A DNA stretch of 64,000 bases from Xylophilus ampelinus (GTDB lineage: Bacteria > Pseudomonadota > Gammaproteobacteria > Burkholderiales > Burkholderiaceae_C): contig NZ_CABFMN010000089.1 of assembly GCF_901875635.1 (NCBI RefSeq), forward strand, positions 5,847-69,846, written 5' to 3'. The notes beneath the pieces are model-generated. The model saw nothing but the letters and a program-made list of their open reading frames with translations, had not been told where the DNA came from and did not search any database. Shown piece by piece: positions 45,753 to 54,231 of this stretch. A program made the position numbers and the translations under genes. Every line of letters begins with the position of its first letter. Position 1 is the first letter of the stretch.

Positions 45753-47149
45753 ACCTGCGAATTCCCGAGCAGAGCCATGTTGCCGCCGGATTTCAGGGGA
45801 AACCGAGTGAAGGGAATCACCTCCAGCACAGGCAGTCCGATGTCCTCCAAGTCGGCCGCGCGGTGCAATCTTGGTCGCATGCGATGCAGACACAACGCGG
45901 CAAAGGCCCCGATCAGCAACCCGGCGATGGGAGCAAGCGGCAGAGTGATCGCCAGGCCCGGTCCAGTTCGCGTCTCCGGCGGCGTAGCGCGCACGAGCAA
46001 TTGCAGATCTGCGCGTTGACTTCCCGCCTCGAGCGTTGCCTCGGTGCTGCGCTGCAAAGCGGCTTCGTAAAGTTTTCGCTTTTGCTGTACATCTTTGTCA
46101 AGGGAGCCAAGTTCCACCCGTCTTGCGTTTAGCTCCACCAGCCGTTGGCGCTGGGCCTCGCTGTCACTTTTCAAGGAAGTTGCCCTGGACTGGGCCGCAA
46201 TGCTGCTACTGCGAAGTGCCTCCGCCACATTGCGGGACTCACGGGCCAGCGCGGCGCGTGCCGTGCTGACCTGCTCCTTGGCCGACCTCATCTCCGGATG
46301 ACCATCCGCAAAGCGGATCGAAAGTTCCTGAAGCTTGGCTTCCTTCCGGACAAGATCAGCGGAAAGCTGTTGAACGAGTTCGTTGTTGACGATTTCCATC
46401 GACGTGGATGCAGCCGCCTGCCGGGCCCGGGCCGTGCTGTCGTAGCTAAGATCCTGGCTCAGGATCGTCTGCGTGTTCAATGCCGCCAGGCCGGCAGCTT
46501 CCACGTCGACGCGTTCACCCGAGCCGGTGAATCCGTACTGCCTTTGGAATGCGACGAGTTGCCGCTCGGCTTCCTCGGTCTCCTTGCGGAGGCTCAACGC
46601 CTGTGTCTTGAAGTAGTCCGCGTCCTGCTGTGCTGCGCTGGTGCGCAGCCGACGGGAGTACGCGACCAGCTCGTCCGCATAGAGGTTCGCAACCTCTGTG
46701 GCCGTGGCGCGATCTGCAGCAACATAGCTGATGTCGAGCACGTGGCTACTTTGCCCGCCGGCCCTGACGTCCAGATTGCGCATCAAGCGGCGTGCTGCCC
46801 AGACGTCGAAGCTCGCATCAGGGGCATCTGCCTTGTCCCTCTCCCAGCGCTCTCTCAATTCGGCGGTGGCGTGCCCAGGCAGCCGACCCACGACCGAACG
46901 AGCCACCCCTTCCGTCCGCGCCACGTTGGCGTAGGTGCCTACCACGGAATCCTGCGACAGCGGCTGCTGCGTTGCTGCACCAGAGACGGGATTGATGCCG
47001 CGAGGGTCGACCAGGACAGACGCCACTGCTTTGTATTTGGGAGCGGCGATGAGCCTGTAGCCGACGGCCACACACAAGATGACCACGACACTGGCGGCCA
47101 AGAGGCGCCACCGCGATCGGAGCACGTGGAAGAGTTCACCGAATTCCAT
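45749..47149 (-). CDS. Chain-length/export protein, Wzz/GumC (EpsF-like)
   Basis: 466 residues from the ATG 47147-47149; the frame is open upstream but not protein-like. MEFGELFHVLRSRWRLLAAS leads into TM1 (VVVILCVAVGYRLIAA). A long periplasmic coiled coil follows (QDADYFKTQALSLRKETEEA, VNNELVQQLSADLVRKEAKL), then TM2 (LPLAPIAGLLIGAFAALCLH). This is the polysaccharide co-polymerase layout that sets chain length with the EpsG-like partner just downstream. Confidence 0.92.
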   Translation of the reverse strand: MEFGELFHVLRSRWRLLAASVVVILCVAVGYRLIAAPKYKAVASVLVDPRGINPVSGAATQQPLSQDSVVGTYANVARTEGVARSVVGRLPGHATAELRERWERDKADAPDASFDVWAARRLMRNLDVRAGGQSSHVLDISYVAADRATATEVANLYADELVAYSRRLRTSAAQQDADYFKTQALSLRKETEEAERQLVAFQRQYGFTGSGERVDVEAAGLAALNTQTILSQDLSYDSTARARQAAASTSMEIVNNELVQQLSADLVRKEAKLQELSIRFADGHPEMRSAKEQVSTARAALARESRNVAEALRSSSIAAQSRATSLKSDSEAQRQRLVELNARRVELGSLDKDVQQKRKLYEAALQRSTEATLEAGSQRADLQLLVRATPPETRTGPGLAITLPLAPIAGLLIGAFAALCLHRMRPRLHRAADLEDIGLPVLEVIPFTRFPLKSGGNMALLGNSQV

Positions 47150-47181
47150 GTCAAGGTTCCAAGAAGATGCCGTGTGTCTTC

Positions 47182-48528
47182 CTACGAAGGCGGCAAGCCC
47201 ACCTTTTCGTAAGCGCGGACCCAGTCGATGTCCAAGCTGGCCGGCAGGACATGATCGTCCACGCCGTACCGGCCTGCCCATTCCCCACCGACAGCCAGGT
47301 TGAGCAAGATGTAAGCCTTAGCCGCAACCCGTCCATCGTCATAGCGCCAGGGGTACTGCCGCTCCACGATCTTCTTGCCATCGACATACGTCGTCACCGA
47401 TTGCTCCGTCCATTCCGCACCGATCGTGTGCCACCCCTCGTCGAACCGGTAGGGTGCCTTCCAAAAAGTCCATTGCCGGTTGAACGCCGGGTCGGAAAAG
47501 ACGAAACCCGGATCCTGCCCGGCATGCAACGCCACACCCGTGTGCAGCATGTCGGGGGTGTCCTCTACTCCGTTGTTCACGAATTCGAAGATGTCGATTT
47601 CGGGCGGCCACTTGTGCGTACCATCCGACGCCACATCGGAGTTGAGCCAGAACGCGGGAAACACCCCTTTGGCACGTGGCATGCGAACGCGGGCTTCGAA
47701 ATAGCCGTAGCGCGCGGTCCAATCCGATCGGATCATCCCTGAGGAATAGCGCCCCGCCCCGATCGGCCGCGCAGTCAGCCGCAGCACACCGTCGCCCATC
47801 ACATGGTTGTCGTCATCGCGATATCGCTGCTGCTCGTCCTTCAGGTGATCCAGCGTCTCGCTCTCGTAGATAAGGCGAGTGAACCATTTACTTCTGTCGA
47901 GCGCTGGGCCGTCGAACTCGTCGTTGAATACCAGACGGTAGCCAGGAGGAACATGGGAATGCTCTTGGCTCAAGACGGGCTGGGTCTTTGCGATCGGCCC
48001 CCTTCGCGACAGTTCGACCGACAAGACGCGAAGGTTGTGTCCGTCGTTGCTTCGCAGCCGGACTTCGGGCAGGCGCGTGAAGGAAGGCGCTGTAAAGGAA
48101 ACCTCGACCTCGCGTGCGTTCCCTTCGAACACTGTCTTGTGCGAGCGAATGCTCTGCTGCCACTCCGGGACGCGAAATATGACGGCTGCGTTCCCGGCGG
48201 CGGAGCCGCCCGCCAGACGGACTGTCAGTCGGTAGGCCACATCCGGTTGGACGGCCGCCGCGGACAGGCGCTGCCAGAGCTCGCGACCTTCCGCGACGGG
48301 CTCACCGCGCGCGCCGACTCGGTCGAACCTGCACGCGCCTTCGCATTGCCATGCCGCCGGTCCGGCAGCGAAGGTGCCGTTGGCTATCAAACCCAACGGG
48401 CTATTCGGCGACATGCCTCTCGCGGCTGGTGTCGGATCGGCCGCTTTGGCCGCAGCCCCGGACGTCACGGCACCGACGAACAACAGTCCGCCCAAGCACG
48501 ATCTGGCCAGAGCGCTGACCGCACTCAC
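47182..48528 (-). CDS. Secreted GH16 endo-glycanase with N-terminal carbohydrate-binding-like domain
   Basis: 448 residues from the GTG at 48526-48528, which overlaps the TGA of the GT2 gene (GTGA). A signal peptide (LARSCLGGLLFVGAVTSGAA) is followed by a beta-rich domain of about 150 residues (GLIANGTFAAGPAAWQCEG, YRLTVRLAGGSAAG) and a GH16 jelly roll: RLVFNDEFDGPALDRSKW, YFEARVRMPRAKGVFPAFWL, and the catalytic EIDIFEF (ExDxxE). It likely cleaves beta-glucan-like chains in the periplasm or outside, trimming or releasing the exopolysaccharide. Confidence 0.92.
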   Translation of the reverse strand: MSAVSALARSCLGGLLFVGAVTSGAAAKAADPTPAARGMSPNSPLGLIANGTFAAGPAAWQCEGACRFDRVGARGEPVAEGRELWQRLSAAAVQPDVAYRLTVRLAGGSAAGNAAVIFRVPEWQQSIRSHKTVFEGNAREVEVSFTAPSFTRLPEVRLRSNDGHNLRVLSVELSRRGPIAKTQPVLSQEHSHVPPGYRLVFNDEFDGPALDRSKWFTRLIYESETLDHLKDEQQRYRDDDNHVMGDGVLRLTARPIGAGRYSSGMIRSDWTARYGYFEARVRMPRAKGVFPAFWLNSDVASDGTHKWPPEIDIFEFVNNGVEDTPDMLHTGVALHAGQDPGFVFSDPAFNRQWTFWKAPYRFDEGWHTIGAEWTEQSVTTYVDGKKIVERQYPWRYDDGRVAAKAYILLNLAVGGEWAGRYGVDDHVLPASLDIDWVRAYEKVGLPPS

Positions 48529-49676
48529 TTGCGCAACGACGCCGCTGGCGCCCAGGTCTGGAAGCGATCGCCGCGCAACGACCGCATCACCCCCACACCG
48601 GTCCCGACGAATGCGCCCAGGATGTCGTAGACCTGGGAAAAGGGTTTGACTGGCCATCGCGAACCGAGCAACCACAAGACCGCCGCGCTCAAGAAGACCA
48701 GAAACGCCCAGGGCCACTGGCCCAGGGACAAGAAGCCCGCGATGGCCAAGAGCCAGGCCCCGACGATGGCGTAAATCCCGAGCCACCTGAGAAGCTTGTG
48801 CGACACATACTTGTAGACGTCCAGCGTGTCGAGGCGCTTGATGTCTGCCCACATCAGGCGATGCACATTGAACGCCTGGCATGCGATGCGAATCTTGCGA
48901 CGGAACTCCTCCGCCGCCACCGGCACACTTTCCTCATAGGCCCGAACATCCTGGGCCTGGACCACGCGCCGGCCCTGGCACAGCACGGACAGCGACAGGT
49001 AGAAGTCGTCGATGATGTCGTCGGGCGGCGGACGGTGGAGGCTTCTGCGCATCGCGAACAGCGATCCATCCGCTCCGATGACGCTGCCCGTGGCTGTCTC
49101 GAGCAACTTGATGCGCTCCTCGATGCGCCAATAGAGAGACCCTGCCTGAGCCGTGATCGACGCATTGGCATTCACGTAAGTCAGGTTGCCGCACACACAC
49201 CCGATCTGGGGATCGGCGAAGTGCTCGCCGAGTCGCTCGATCACATCCGGCGCGAGCATCACATTGGCGTCGGTGAACACCACAATGTCGGCGTCGGCGA
49301 GGGCGACCAGCCGATTCATGCCGTAGGTCTTGCCATGACGCTCCTGCGCAACATGCAGCGTCAGCTCACTTTCATGGCGTCGCGCGATCTCGGCGGTGCG
49401 ATCCGTCGCCGCATCGACATAGAGCAGTATCTGGACACCTGGACAACGGGCCTTGACTTCGAGCAGGTTGCCGATCTTTTCTTCTATGACGCCTTCTTCG
49501 TTGTACGCGCAGGTACAGATCGCGAAGCGCTGCGGTGATGTTGCCGATATCACCGAGGCAGCAGGCGCGACAGCGGGCAACTTCAGGCGGCGCAGCATCG
49601 CTAGCGTGACCGGATACGTGGTGAACGGGTGCAACGCAAGCCAACAGCAAAGCGCAGCGAGGAGAAGCATGACCAT
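48525..49676 (-). CDS. Membrane GT2 glycosyltransferase
   Basis: 383 residues with AAAGG 8 bp before the ATG. An N-terminal TM segment (VMLLLAALCCWLALHPF) precedes the GT2 core: FAICTCAYNEEGVIEEKIGN, LLYVDAATDRTAEIARRH, IVVFTDANVMLAPDV (acidic site), and GSVIGADGSLFAMRRSLHRP with DDIIDDFYLSL. C-terminal hydrophobic helices follow (YAIVGAWLLAIAGFLSLG). Processive hyaluronan/cellulose-synthase-like and non-processive members share this layout. First gene of the reverse block. Confidence 0.9.
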   Translation of the reverse strand: MVMLLLAALCCWLALHPFTTYPVTLAMLRRLKLPAVAPAASVISATSPQRFAICTCAYNEEGVIEEKIGNLLEVKARCPGVQILLYVDAATDRTAEIARRHESELTLHVAQERHGKTYGMNRLVALADADIVVFTDANVMLAPDVIERLGEHFADPQIGCVCGNLTYVNANASITAQAGSLYWRIEERIKLLETATGSVIGADGSLFAMRRSLHRPPPDDIIDDFYLSLSVLCQGRRVVQAQDVRAYEESVPVAAEEFRRKIRIACQAFNVHRLMWADIKRLDTLDVYKYVSHKLLRWLGIYAIVGAWLLAIAGFLSLGQWPWAFLVFLSAAVLWLLGSRWPVKPFSQVYDILGAFVGTGVGVMRSLRGDRFQTWAPAASLRK

Positions 49677-50070
49677 GTGGTCGACCTTTCGTCAGTCAGC
49701 CGGTCAAGCCACCGCGGATCGCAGATCCGTTGAGCCTCGCCGAATTGCATGGAGCGCTTTCAAATAGTAACCCGGTTGTAGTTCAAAATACTACTTTGGT
49801 TCACAAAATTTGAGGGCTTTTGTTTCGCATGCTTGCCTTCCAAGCCTGCGCACAACCTGTGCACGCATGCGCAGATCCGATGGCGGAGTGCTGCAAACAA
49901 CTCATCCGATTGATGGAACTTCAACGTCCGAGCAGCTTGGCAAGTCAGAATTTTTTGCAGGTTCGGGAAGCAAAAACCGGTCCATGGCGATGTTCACGGC
50001 CATCGCGGTTCGAGCTGTCGGAGAAAATGCGCGGCGCCTTCAAGTGCCTGTGGCGCAAACAGCAGTTGCC
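49677..50070. promoter_or_regulatory. 394-bp divergent spacer upstream of the reverse exopolysaccharide block
   Basis: No convincing gene, although frames stay open. The AT-rich patch about 49750-49815 holds GTAGTTCAAAATACTAC (49784-49800), an imperfect inverted repeat that could be a regulator site, and TTCACAAAATTTGAG. It most likely carries the promoter of the GT2-to-Gfo operon on the minus strand. Exact promoter elements were not assigned. Confidence 0.45.
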
Positions 50071-50436
50071 ATGTCACGTCCTAGCCCCCTCTACAGCCTT
50101 CTCCTCCTGCTGCCTGCCCTCTGCCTGCTCGACGGCTGCGCCGTCGCCAGCGTCGCCGGCGCCGCGGTGAGCGTGGGCGCGACCGCCGTCAGCGTAGGCG
50201 CCGGCGCGGTCGGCCTGGCCGCCGATGCGGCCATCGGCACCGCGCGCCTGACGGGCAAGGCCGTCGGTGCCGCGGTGGATGCGGCCAGCGGCGGCGACGA
50301 CCACAGCGGCGTCAACATCCGATTCCGCGAGCCCACAGCCGCCGACCGTGAGAAGCGGCGCCTGGCCGAACAGCAGGCGGAAGAAGAAGACCGGCGCGCT
50401 GCCGGGCAACTGCCGCCGCGCGGCGATGCACCCTGA
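50071..50436 (+). CDS. Small glycine-zipper-like lipoprotein
   Basis: 121 residues from the ATG at 50071. A signal peptide ends in a lipobox (LLLLLPALCLLDGC). The mature protein begins with an Ala/Gly/Val-rich stretch (AVASVAGAAVSVGATAVSVG) resembling glycine-zipper proteins and ends with a charged Glu/Arg tail (REKRRLAEQQAEEEDRRAAG). Probably an outer-membrane lipoprotein of unknown role. The upstream open frame lacks protein-like sequence. Confidence 0.7.
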   Translation: MSRPSPLYSLLLLLPALCLLDGCAVASVAGAAVSVGATAVSVGAGAVGLAADAAIGTARLTGKAVGAAVDAASGGDDHSGVNIRFREPTAADREKRRLAEQQAEEEDRRAAGQLPPRGDAP

Positions 50437-50478
50437 GCGTGCCGATCGGCTCCACCCACTTCATCCCAAGACACGCCC

Positions 50479-50841
50479 ATGCCTCATCTCGTCATCGAAC
50501 ATTCCGTCAACCTGGGCGTCTTGCCCGTCGGCGAGCTGCTGCCGGCCCTCAACCGGAGCGTCACAGCCAGCCCGGCGATCCTCGACGAGGCAGACCTGAA
50601 GACCCGCGTGGTCGCGGTCGACACCTTCCGCATCGGCAACCAGGCCGAGGGCCGCGCCTTCGTGCATGCGCAGCTGCGCCTGATGGCCGGGCGCACGCCC
50701 GAGGCCAAGCGCGACCTGGCGGAGCGCATCGCGGCGGCGCTGCGCGCCGCCGTGCCGCGGCCGGCGGGCCTGGAGGTGCAGCTCAGCGTCGAAGTGGTCG
50801 ACATGGACCGAGACAGCTACGTGAAGGAGCGGCTCGCATGA
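50479..50841 (+). CDS. 5-carboxymethyl-2-hydroxymuconate delta-isomerase-like protein
   Basis: 120 residues. The start MPHLVIEHSVNLGVLPVGEL gives the catalytic N-terminal Pro typical of the CHMI/tautomerase superfamily, and DLKTRVVAVDTFRIGNQAEG and EVQLSVEVVDMDRDSYVKER follow the HpaF pattern. HpaF works in homoprotocatechuate degradation, but no other hpa genes are nearby, so the physiological substrate is uncertain. Its TGA overlaps the next ATG. Confidence 0.88.
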   Translation: MPHLVIEHSVNLGVLPVGELLPALNRSVTASPAILDEADLKTRVVAVDTFRIGNQAEGRAFVHAQLRLMAGRTPEAKRDLAERIAAALRAAVPRPAGLEVQLSVEVVDMDRDSYVKERLA

Positions 50842-51995
50842 GCCTGCGCGTGCTGGCCGGCGCGGCCGCCGCCCTGGCACTCGCCCTTGGCGCCCTCCAG
50901 GCTGGGGCCGCAGCCGCGGAGGACGCACCTTCGGCAGCCGCTGCCGAGGCGCCCTGCGACCAGGCTGCGTCCGGCCGTTGCTTCATCGGCTTCGAGCTGC
51001 CCGGCGCCGCGGGCCGGCTCCACTACTACGCTTCGCGCGGTGATGCGGGCACCGCCGAAGCAGGCACGGCGCCGACCACGGCGCTGGTCGTGATGCACGG
51101 CCACCCGCGCGACGCCAACCGCAGCTTCGACGCGGGCCTGCGCGCGGCCCGCGCGGCCGGCCGGCTCGGCGACACGCTGGTCATCGCACCGCTGTTCCAG
51201 GTCGGCGATGCGGACGCGGCGCGCTGCCGCACGCGCGGCGTGCCGGCGGCCGAGCCGGGCGACGCGCTGTGGACCTGCGGCGGCTGGCTGGAAGGCGCAC
51301 CCTCGGTCGGCGCCCGGCCGATCGGCGCCTTCGCCGCGCTCGACGCGCTCGTTGCCGAGCTGCACCGCCGCTGGCCCAGCCTGCAGACAGTGACGCTGGC
51401 GGGCTTCTCGGCCGGCGCGCAGATGCTGCAGCACGGCGTCGGCTTCGCGGCCGATCCGCCGCCCGGCCTGAGGCTGCGCTACGTGATCGCCGACCCCGGA
51501 AGCTGGCTCTACTTCGACCCCGTACGGCCACAGCCGCAGCGCGGCGGCCAGGGCGTCGACTGGGAGGCCTGCGGCCGTGGCGACACATTTCCCGGCGACT
51601 GCAGCTTCGCGCTGCAAGCTCCCGACGACGCCGCCTGCCCGGGCCACGACCGATGGAAGTACGGCACCGGCAGCCTGCCCGCGGCGCTCGGCCGCGACGC
51701 CGCGCAGGCGCGCACCCGCTATGCGGCCGCCGAGATCCACTACGTCGAGGGCGCTCTCGACAGCAGTGCCGACAAGGGCACCTACTACCCGATCCTCGAC
51801 AAGTCCTGCGCGGCGATGCTGCAGGGTCCCTACCGTCTGCAGCGCGGCGTGGCCTACGCAGCCTACGACCGCGCGCTGCTCGCACCCACCCAGGCGCGCC
51901 AGGTCACCGTGGTGCCGGGCTGCGCGCACGACGTGGGCTGCGTGCTGCCGTCCGACGCGGCGCGTGCCGTGCTGTTCCCCACGCCGAGACGATGA
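50838..51995 (+). CDS. Secreted alpha/beta-hydrolase-like protein
   Basis: 385 residues from an ATG overlapping the isomerase stop (ATGA). An N-terminal signal peptide (VLAGAAAALALALGALQAGA) is followed by an alpha/beta-hydrolase fold: TTALVVMHGHPRDANRSFDA (HG oxyanion region), nucleophile elbow TLAGFSAGAQMLQHG (Ser in GFSAG), and the late PGCAHDVGCVLPSD carrying a likely catalytic His. Several Cys suggest disulfides in the periplasm. Substrate unknown. It overlaps mnmH by 4 bp. Confidence 0.8.
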   Translation: MSLRVLAGAAAALALALGALQAGAAAAEDAPSAAAAEAPCDQAASGRCFIGFELPGAAGRLHYYASRGDAGTAEAGTAPTTALVVMHGHPRDANRSFDAGLRAARAAGRLGDTLVIAPLFQVGDADAARCRTRGVPAAEPGDALWTCGGWLEGAPSVGARPIGAFAALDALVAELHRRWPSLQTVTLAGFSAGAQMLQHGVGFAADPPPGLRLRYVIADPGSWLYFDPVRPQPQRGGQGVDWEACGRGDTFPGDCSFALQAPDDAACPGHDRWKYGTGSLPAALGRDAAQARTRYAAAEIHYVEGALDSSADKGTYYPILDKSCAAMLQGPYRLQRGVAYAAYDRALLAPTQARQVTVVPGCAHDVGCVLPSDAARAVLFPTPRR

Positions 51996-53056
51996 GCCAC
52001 CGCCAGCCCACCCGCGTCGCCGACATCGCCGGCTTCGACACCTTGATCGACGCGCGCTCGCCCTCGGAGTTCGCGCTCGACCACATCCCCGGCGCCATCA
52101 ACTGCCCGGTGCTCGACGACGACGAGCGCCGCATCGTCGGCACCATCTACAAGCAGACTGGCGCCTTCGAGGCCCGGCGCGTGGGCGGCGCGATGGTGGC
52201 GGCCAACCTGGCGCGCCACCTGCGCGAGCGCTTCGCCGACCAGCCCGCGCACTGGAAGCCGCTGGTCTACTGCTGGCGCGGCGGCCTGCGCAGCGGCTCG
52301 ATGGTGAACTGGCTGCGCCTGGTCGGCTGGGACGCGCAGCAGCTCGCGGGCGGCTACAAGAGCTGGCGCCGCCACGTCATCGAGCGCATCGCGCAGGCCT
52401 GCCCCACCTTGCCGCTGGTGGTGCTGTGCGGCGCCACGGGCAGCGCCAAGACCCGTCTGCTGCAGCGCATGGCCGAGGGCGGCGCGCAGGTGCTGGACCT
52501 GGAAGGCCTGGCGCGACACCGCGGCTCGCTGCTGGGCGCGCTGCGCGGCGTGCCGCAGCCCTCGCAGAAGCATTTCGAGACGCTGCTCGCGCAGCAGCTC
52601 GAGCGCTTCGACCTCGATCGCCCCGTCTTCACCGAAGGCGAGAGCCCGCGCATCGGCCGCATCGCGCTGCCGCAGCAACTGGTCGATCGCATGCGCGACG
52701 CGCCGTGCATCGAGGTGCAGGCTACGCCCGAAGCGCGCCTGGCCTACCTGCTGCGCGATTACGCCGACCTGGGCGAGGACCGCGAGGCGCTGGCGCAACT
52801 CATGGCGCACTTCAAGGAAGCGCAGGGCAAGGCGACGGTGCAGCGCTGGCAGGACTGGGCGCGCGCCGGCGAGCTGCCCGCCCTCTTCGACGAGCTGATG
52901 CGGCTGCACTACGACCCGCACTACGAGCGCTCGCAGGCCAGGCACTTCAGGCGCTGGGAGCAGCGGCTCGCGGTGCCGGCGGACGACCTGTCGGAAGCCG
53001 CGCTCGACGATCTGGCCCGGCGGGTGCTGGCGGCTGCGAACCCTTCCGTTTCATAG
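51992..53056 (+). CDS. mnmH: tRNA 2-selenouridine synthase
   Basis: 354 residues, the usual length. The N-terminal rhodanese domain has TLIDARSPSEFALDHIPGAI and the catalytic Cys in LVYCWRGGLRSGSMVNW; the C-terminal P-loop domain has VVLCGATGSAKTRLLQRMA and VFTEGESPRIGRIALP. It converts 2-thiouridine at the tRNA wobble position to 2-selenouridine using selenophosphate. Convergent with selD, which makes that selenophosphate; the two share terminator-like repeat A5. Confidence 0.96.
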   Translation: MSHRQPTRVADIAGFDTLIDARSPSEFALDHIPGAINCPVLDDDERRIVGTIYKQTGAFEARRVGGAMVAANLARHLRERFADQPAHWKPLVYCWRGGLRSGSMVNWLRLVGWDAQQLAGGYKSWRRHVIERIAQACPTLPLVVLCGATGSAKTRLLQRMAEGGAQVLDLEGLARHRGSLLGALRGVPQPSQKHFETLLAQQLERFDLDRPVFTEGESPRIGRIALPQQLVDRMRDAPCIEVQATPEARLAYLLRDYADLGEDREALAQLMAHFKEAQGKATVQRWQDWARAGELPALFDELMRLHYDPHYERSQARHFRRWEQRLAVPADDLSEAALDDLARRVLAAANPSVS

Positions 53057-53059
53057 ACG

Positions 53060-53116
53060 AAAAGAGGCCGCAACGCCCACGGGACGGGCGTTGCCAGCTA
53101 TCGAAAAGGTAGCGAA
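53060..53116 (+). repeat. Dispersed two-hairpin repeat, copy A5
   Basis: AAAAGAGGCCGCAACGCCC then GGGCGTTGCCAGCTAT and GAAAAGGTAGCGAA. The arms CAACGCCC and GGGCGTTG pair perfectly. It lies between the convergent stops of mnmH and selD. On the minus strand the hairpin is followed by TCTTTTCG, as for a selD terminator. Confidence 0.9.
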
Positions 53117-53123
53117 TCGGCCC

Positions 53124-54179
53124 TCAGTCGACCACGACCTGCGGCGCACCGGCGGCCATGCGACCGACCACCGCCGCGTCGCCGAAGCCCTGTTGCGCGA
53201 AGATCGCCAGCACGCCCTCGGCGGCGTCGGGGGCGCAGGCCACGAGCAGGCCGCCGGAGGTCTGCGGATCGGTCAGCAGCGCACGCATCACCGGGTCGTG
53301 GTCCAGACCCTTCACATCCGCCCCGTACGACGCCCAGTTGCGGCCCGAAGCGCCGGTGACGGTGCCGCGTCCGGCCAGCGCCTGGACGCCGGGCAGCCAG
53401 CGCAGCGCTTTGGCGTCGACGTGCGCGCTCAGGCCGGCGCCCCGCGCCAGTTCCAGCGTGTGGCCCAGCAGGCCGAAGCCGGTGACGTCGGTCAGCGCGT
53501 GCACGCCGGACAGGCGCGCGAGTTCGGTGCCGGGTCGGTTGAGCTTGGTGGTCGCATCGATCATGGCGGCGTAGCCATCGGCATCGAGCTCGCCCTTCTT
53601 GAGCGCCGCCGACAGGATGCCCACGCCCAGCGGCTTGCCGAGGATCAGCACGTCGCCCGCCTGCGCCGTAGCGTTGCGCTTGAGGTGCTCGATCTCGACG
53701 ATGCCGATGCCCACCAGGCCGTAGATGGGTTCGACCGAGTCGATGGAATGCCCGCCGGCCAGCGGGATGCCGGCCTCGCGGCACACGGATTCGCCACCTT
53801 CGAGAATCTTCGCGATGACCTCGTGGGGCAGCACGTTGATGGGCATGCCCACGATGGCCAGCGCCATCAACGGCTGCGCACCCATGGCATACAGGTCCGA
53901 CAGCGCATTGGTCGCCGCGATGCGGCCGAAGTCGCGCGGGTCGTCCACGATGGGCATGAAGAAGTCGGTGGTCGCGACGATGGCCTGGCGGTCGTTGATG
54001 CGGTAGACGGCCGCGTCGTCGGCCGTCTCGGTGCCGACCAGCAGATCGGGGAAGACCATGGGCGGCAGGCTGCTGCGGGCGAGCAATTCGGAGAGCACGC
54101 CGGGCGCGATCTTGCAGCCGCACCCCCCGCCGTGGGACAACGAGGTCAGGCGTGGGGTGGAGTCAATGGCAGCAGTCAT
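53124..54179 (-). CDS. selD: Selenophosphate synthase
   Basis: 351 residues from the ATG 54177-54179. ATP-dependent synthesis of selenophosphate from selenide. The catalytic region LTSLSHGGGCGCKIAPGVL has Cys (not selenocysteine) and Lys as in E. coli SelD. The PurM-like fold shows DDAAVYRINDRQAIVATTDF, IAATNALSDLYAMGAQPL, AGGHSIDSVEPIYGLVGIG and LLTDPQTSGGLLVAC. With mnmH it supports tRNA selenation; no selA/selB or selenoprotein is seen in the window. Confidence 0.97.
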   Translation of the reverse strand: MTAAIDSTPRLTSLSHGGGCGCKIAPGVLSELLARSSLPPMVFPDLLVGTETADDAAVYRINDRQAIVATTDFFMPIVDDPRDFGRIAATNALSDLYAMGAQPLMALAIVGMPINVLPHEVIAKILEGGESVCREAGIPLAGGHSIDSVEPIYGLVGIGIVEIEHLKRNATAQAGDVLILGKPLGVGILSAALKKGELDADGYAAMIDATTKLNRPGTELARLSGVHALTDVTGFGLLGHTLELARGAGLSAHVDAKALRWLPGVQALAGRGTVTGASGRNWASYGADVKGLDHDPVMRALLTDPQTSGGLLVACAPDAAEGVLAIFAQQGFGDAAVVGRMAAGAPQVVVD

Positions 54180-54231
54180 GGGGTGGGTCGAAGAAGGGTT
54201 CAAAAGGCGATGCCCACACAGGGCACGCCGC

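Noticed and set aside
49810..50070. N-terminal extension of the 50071 lipoprotein
   Set aside because: It would bury the lipoprotein signal peptide and lipobox inside the chain.
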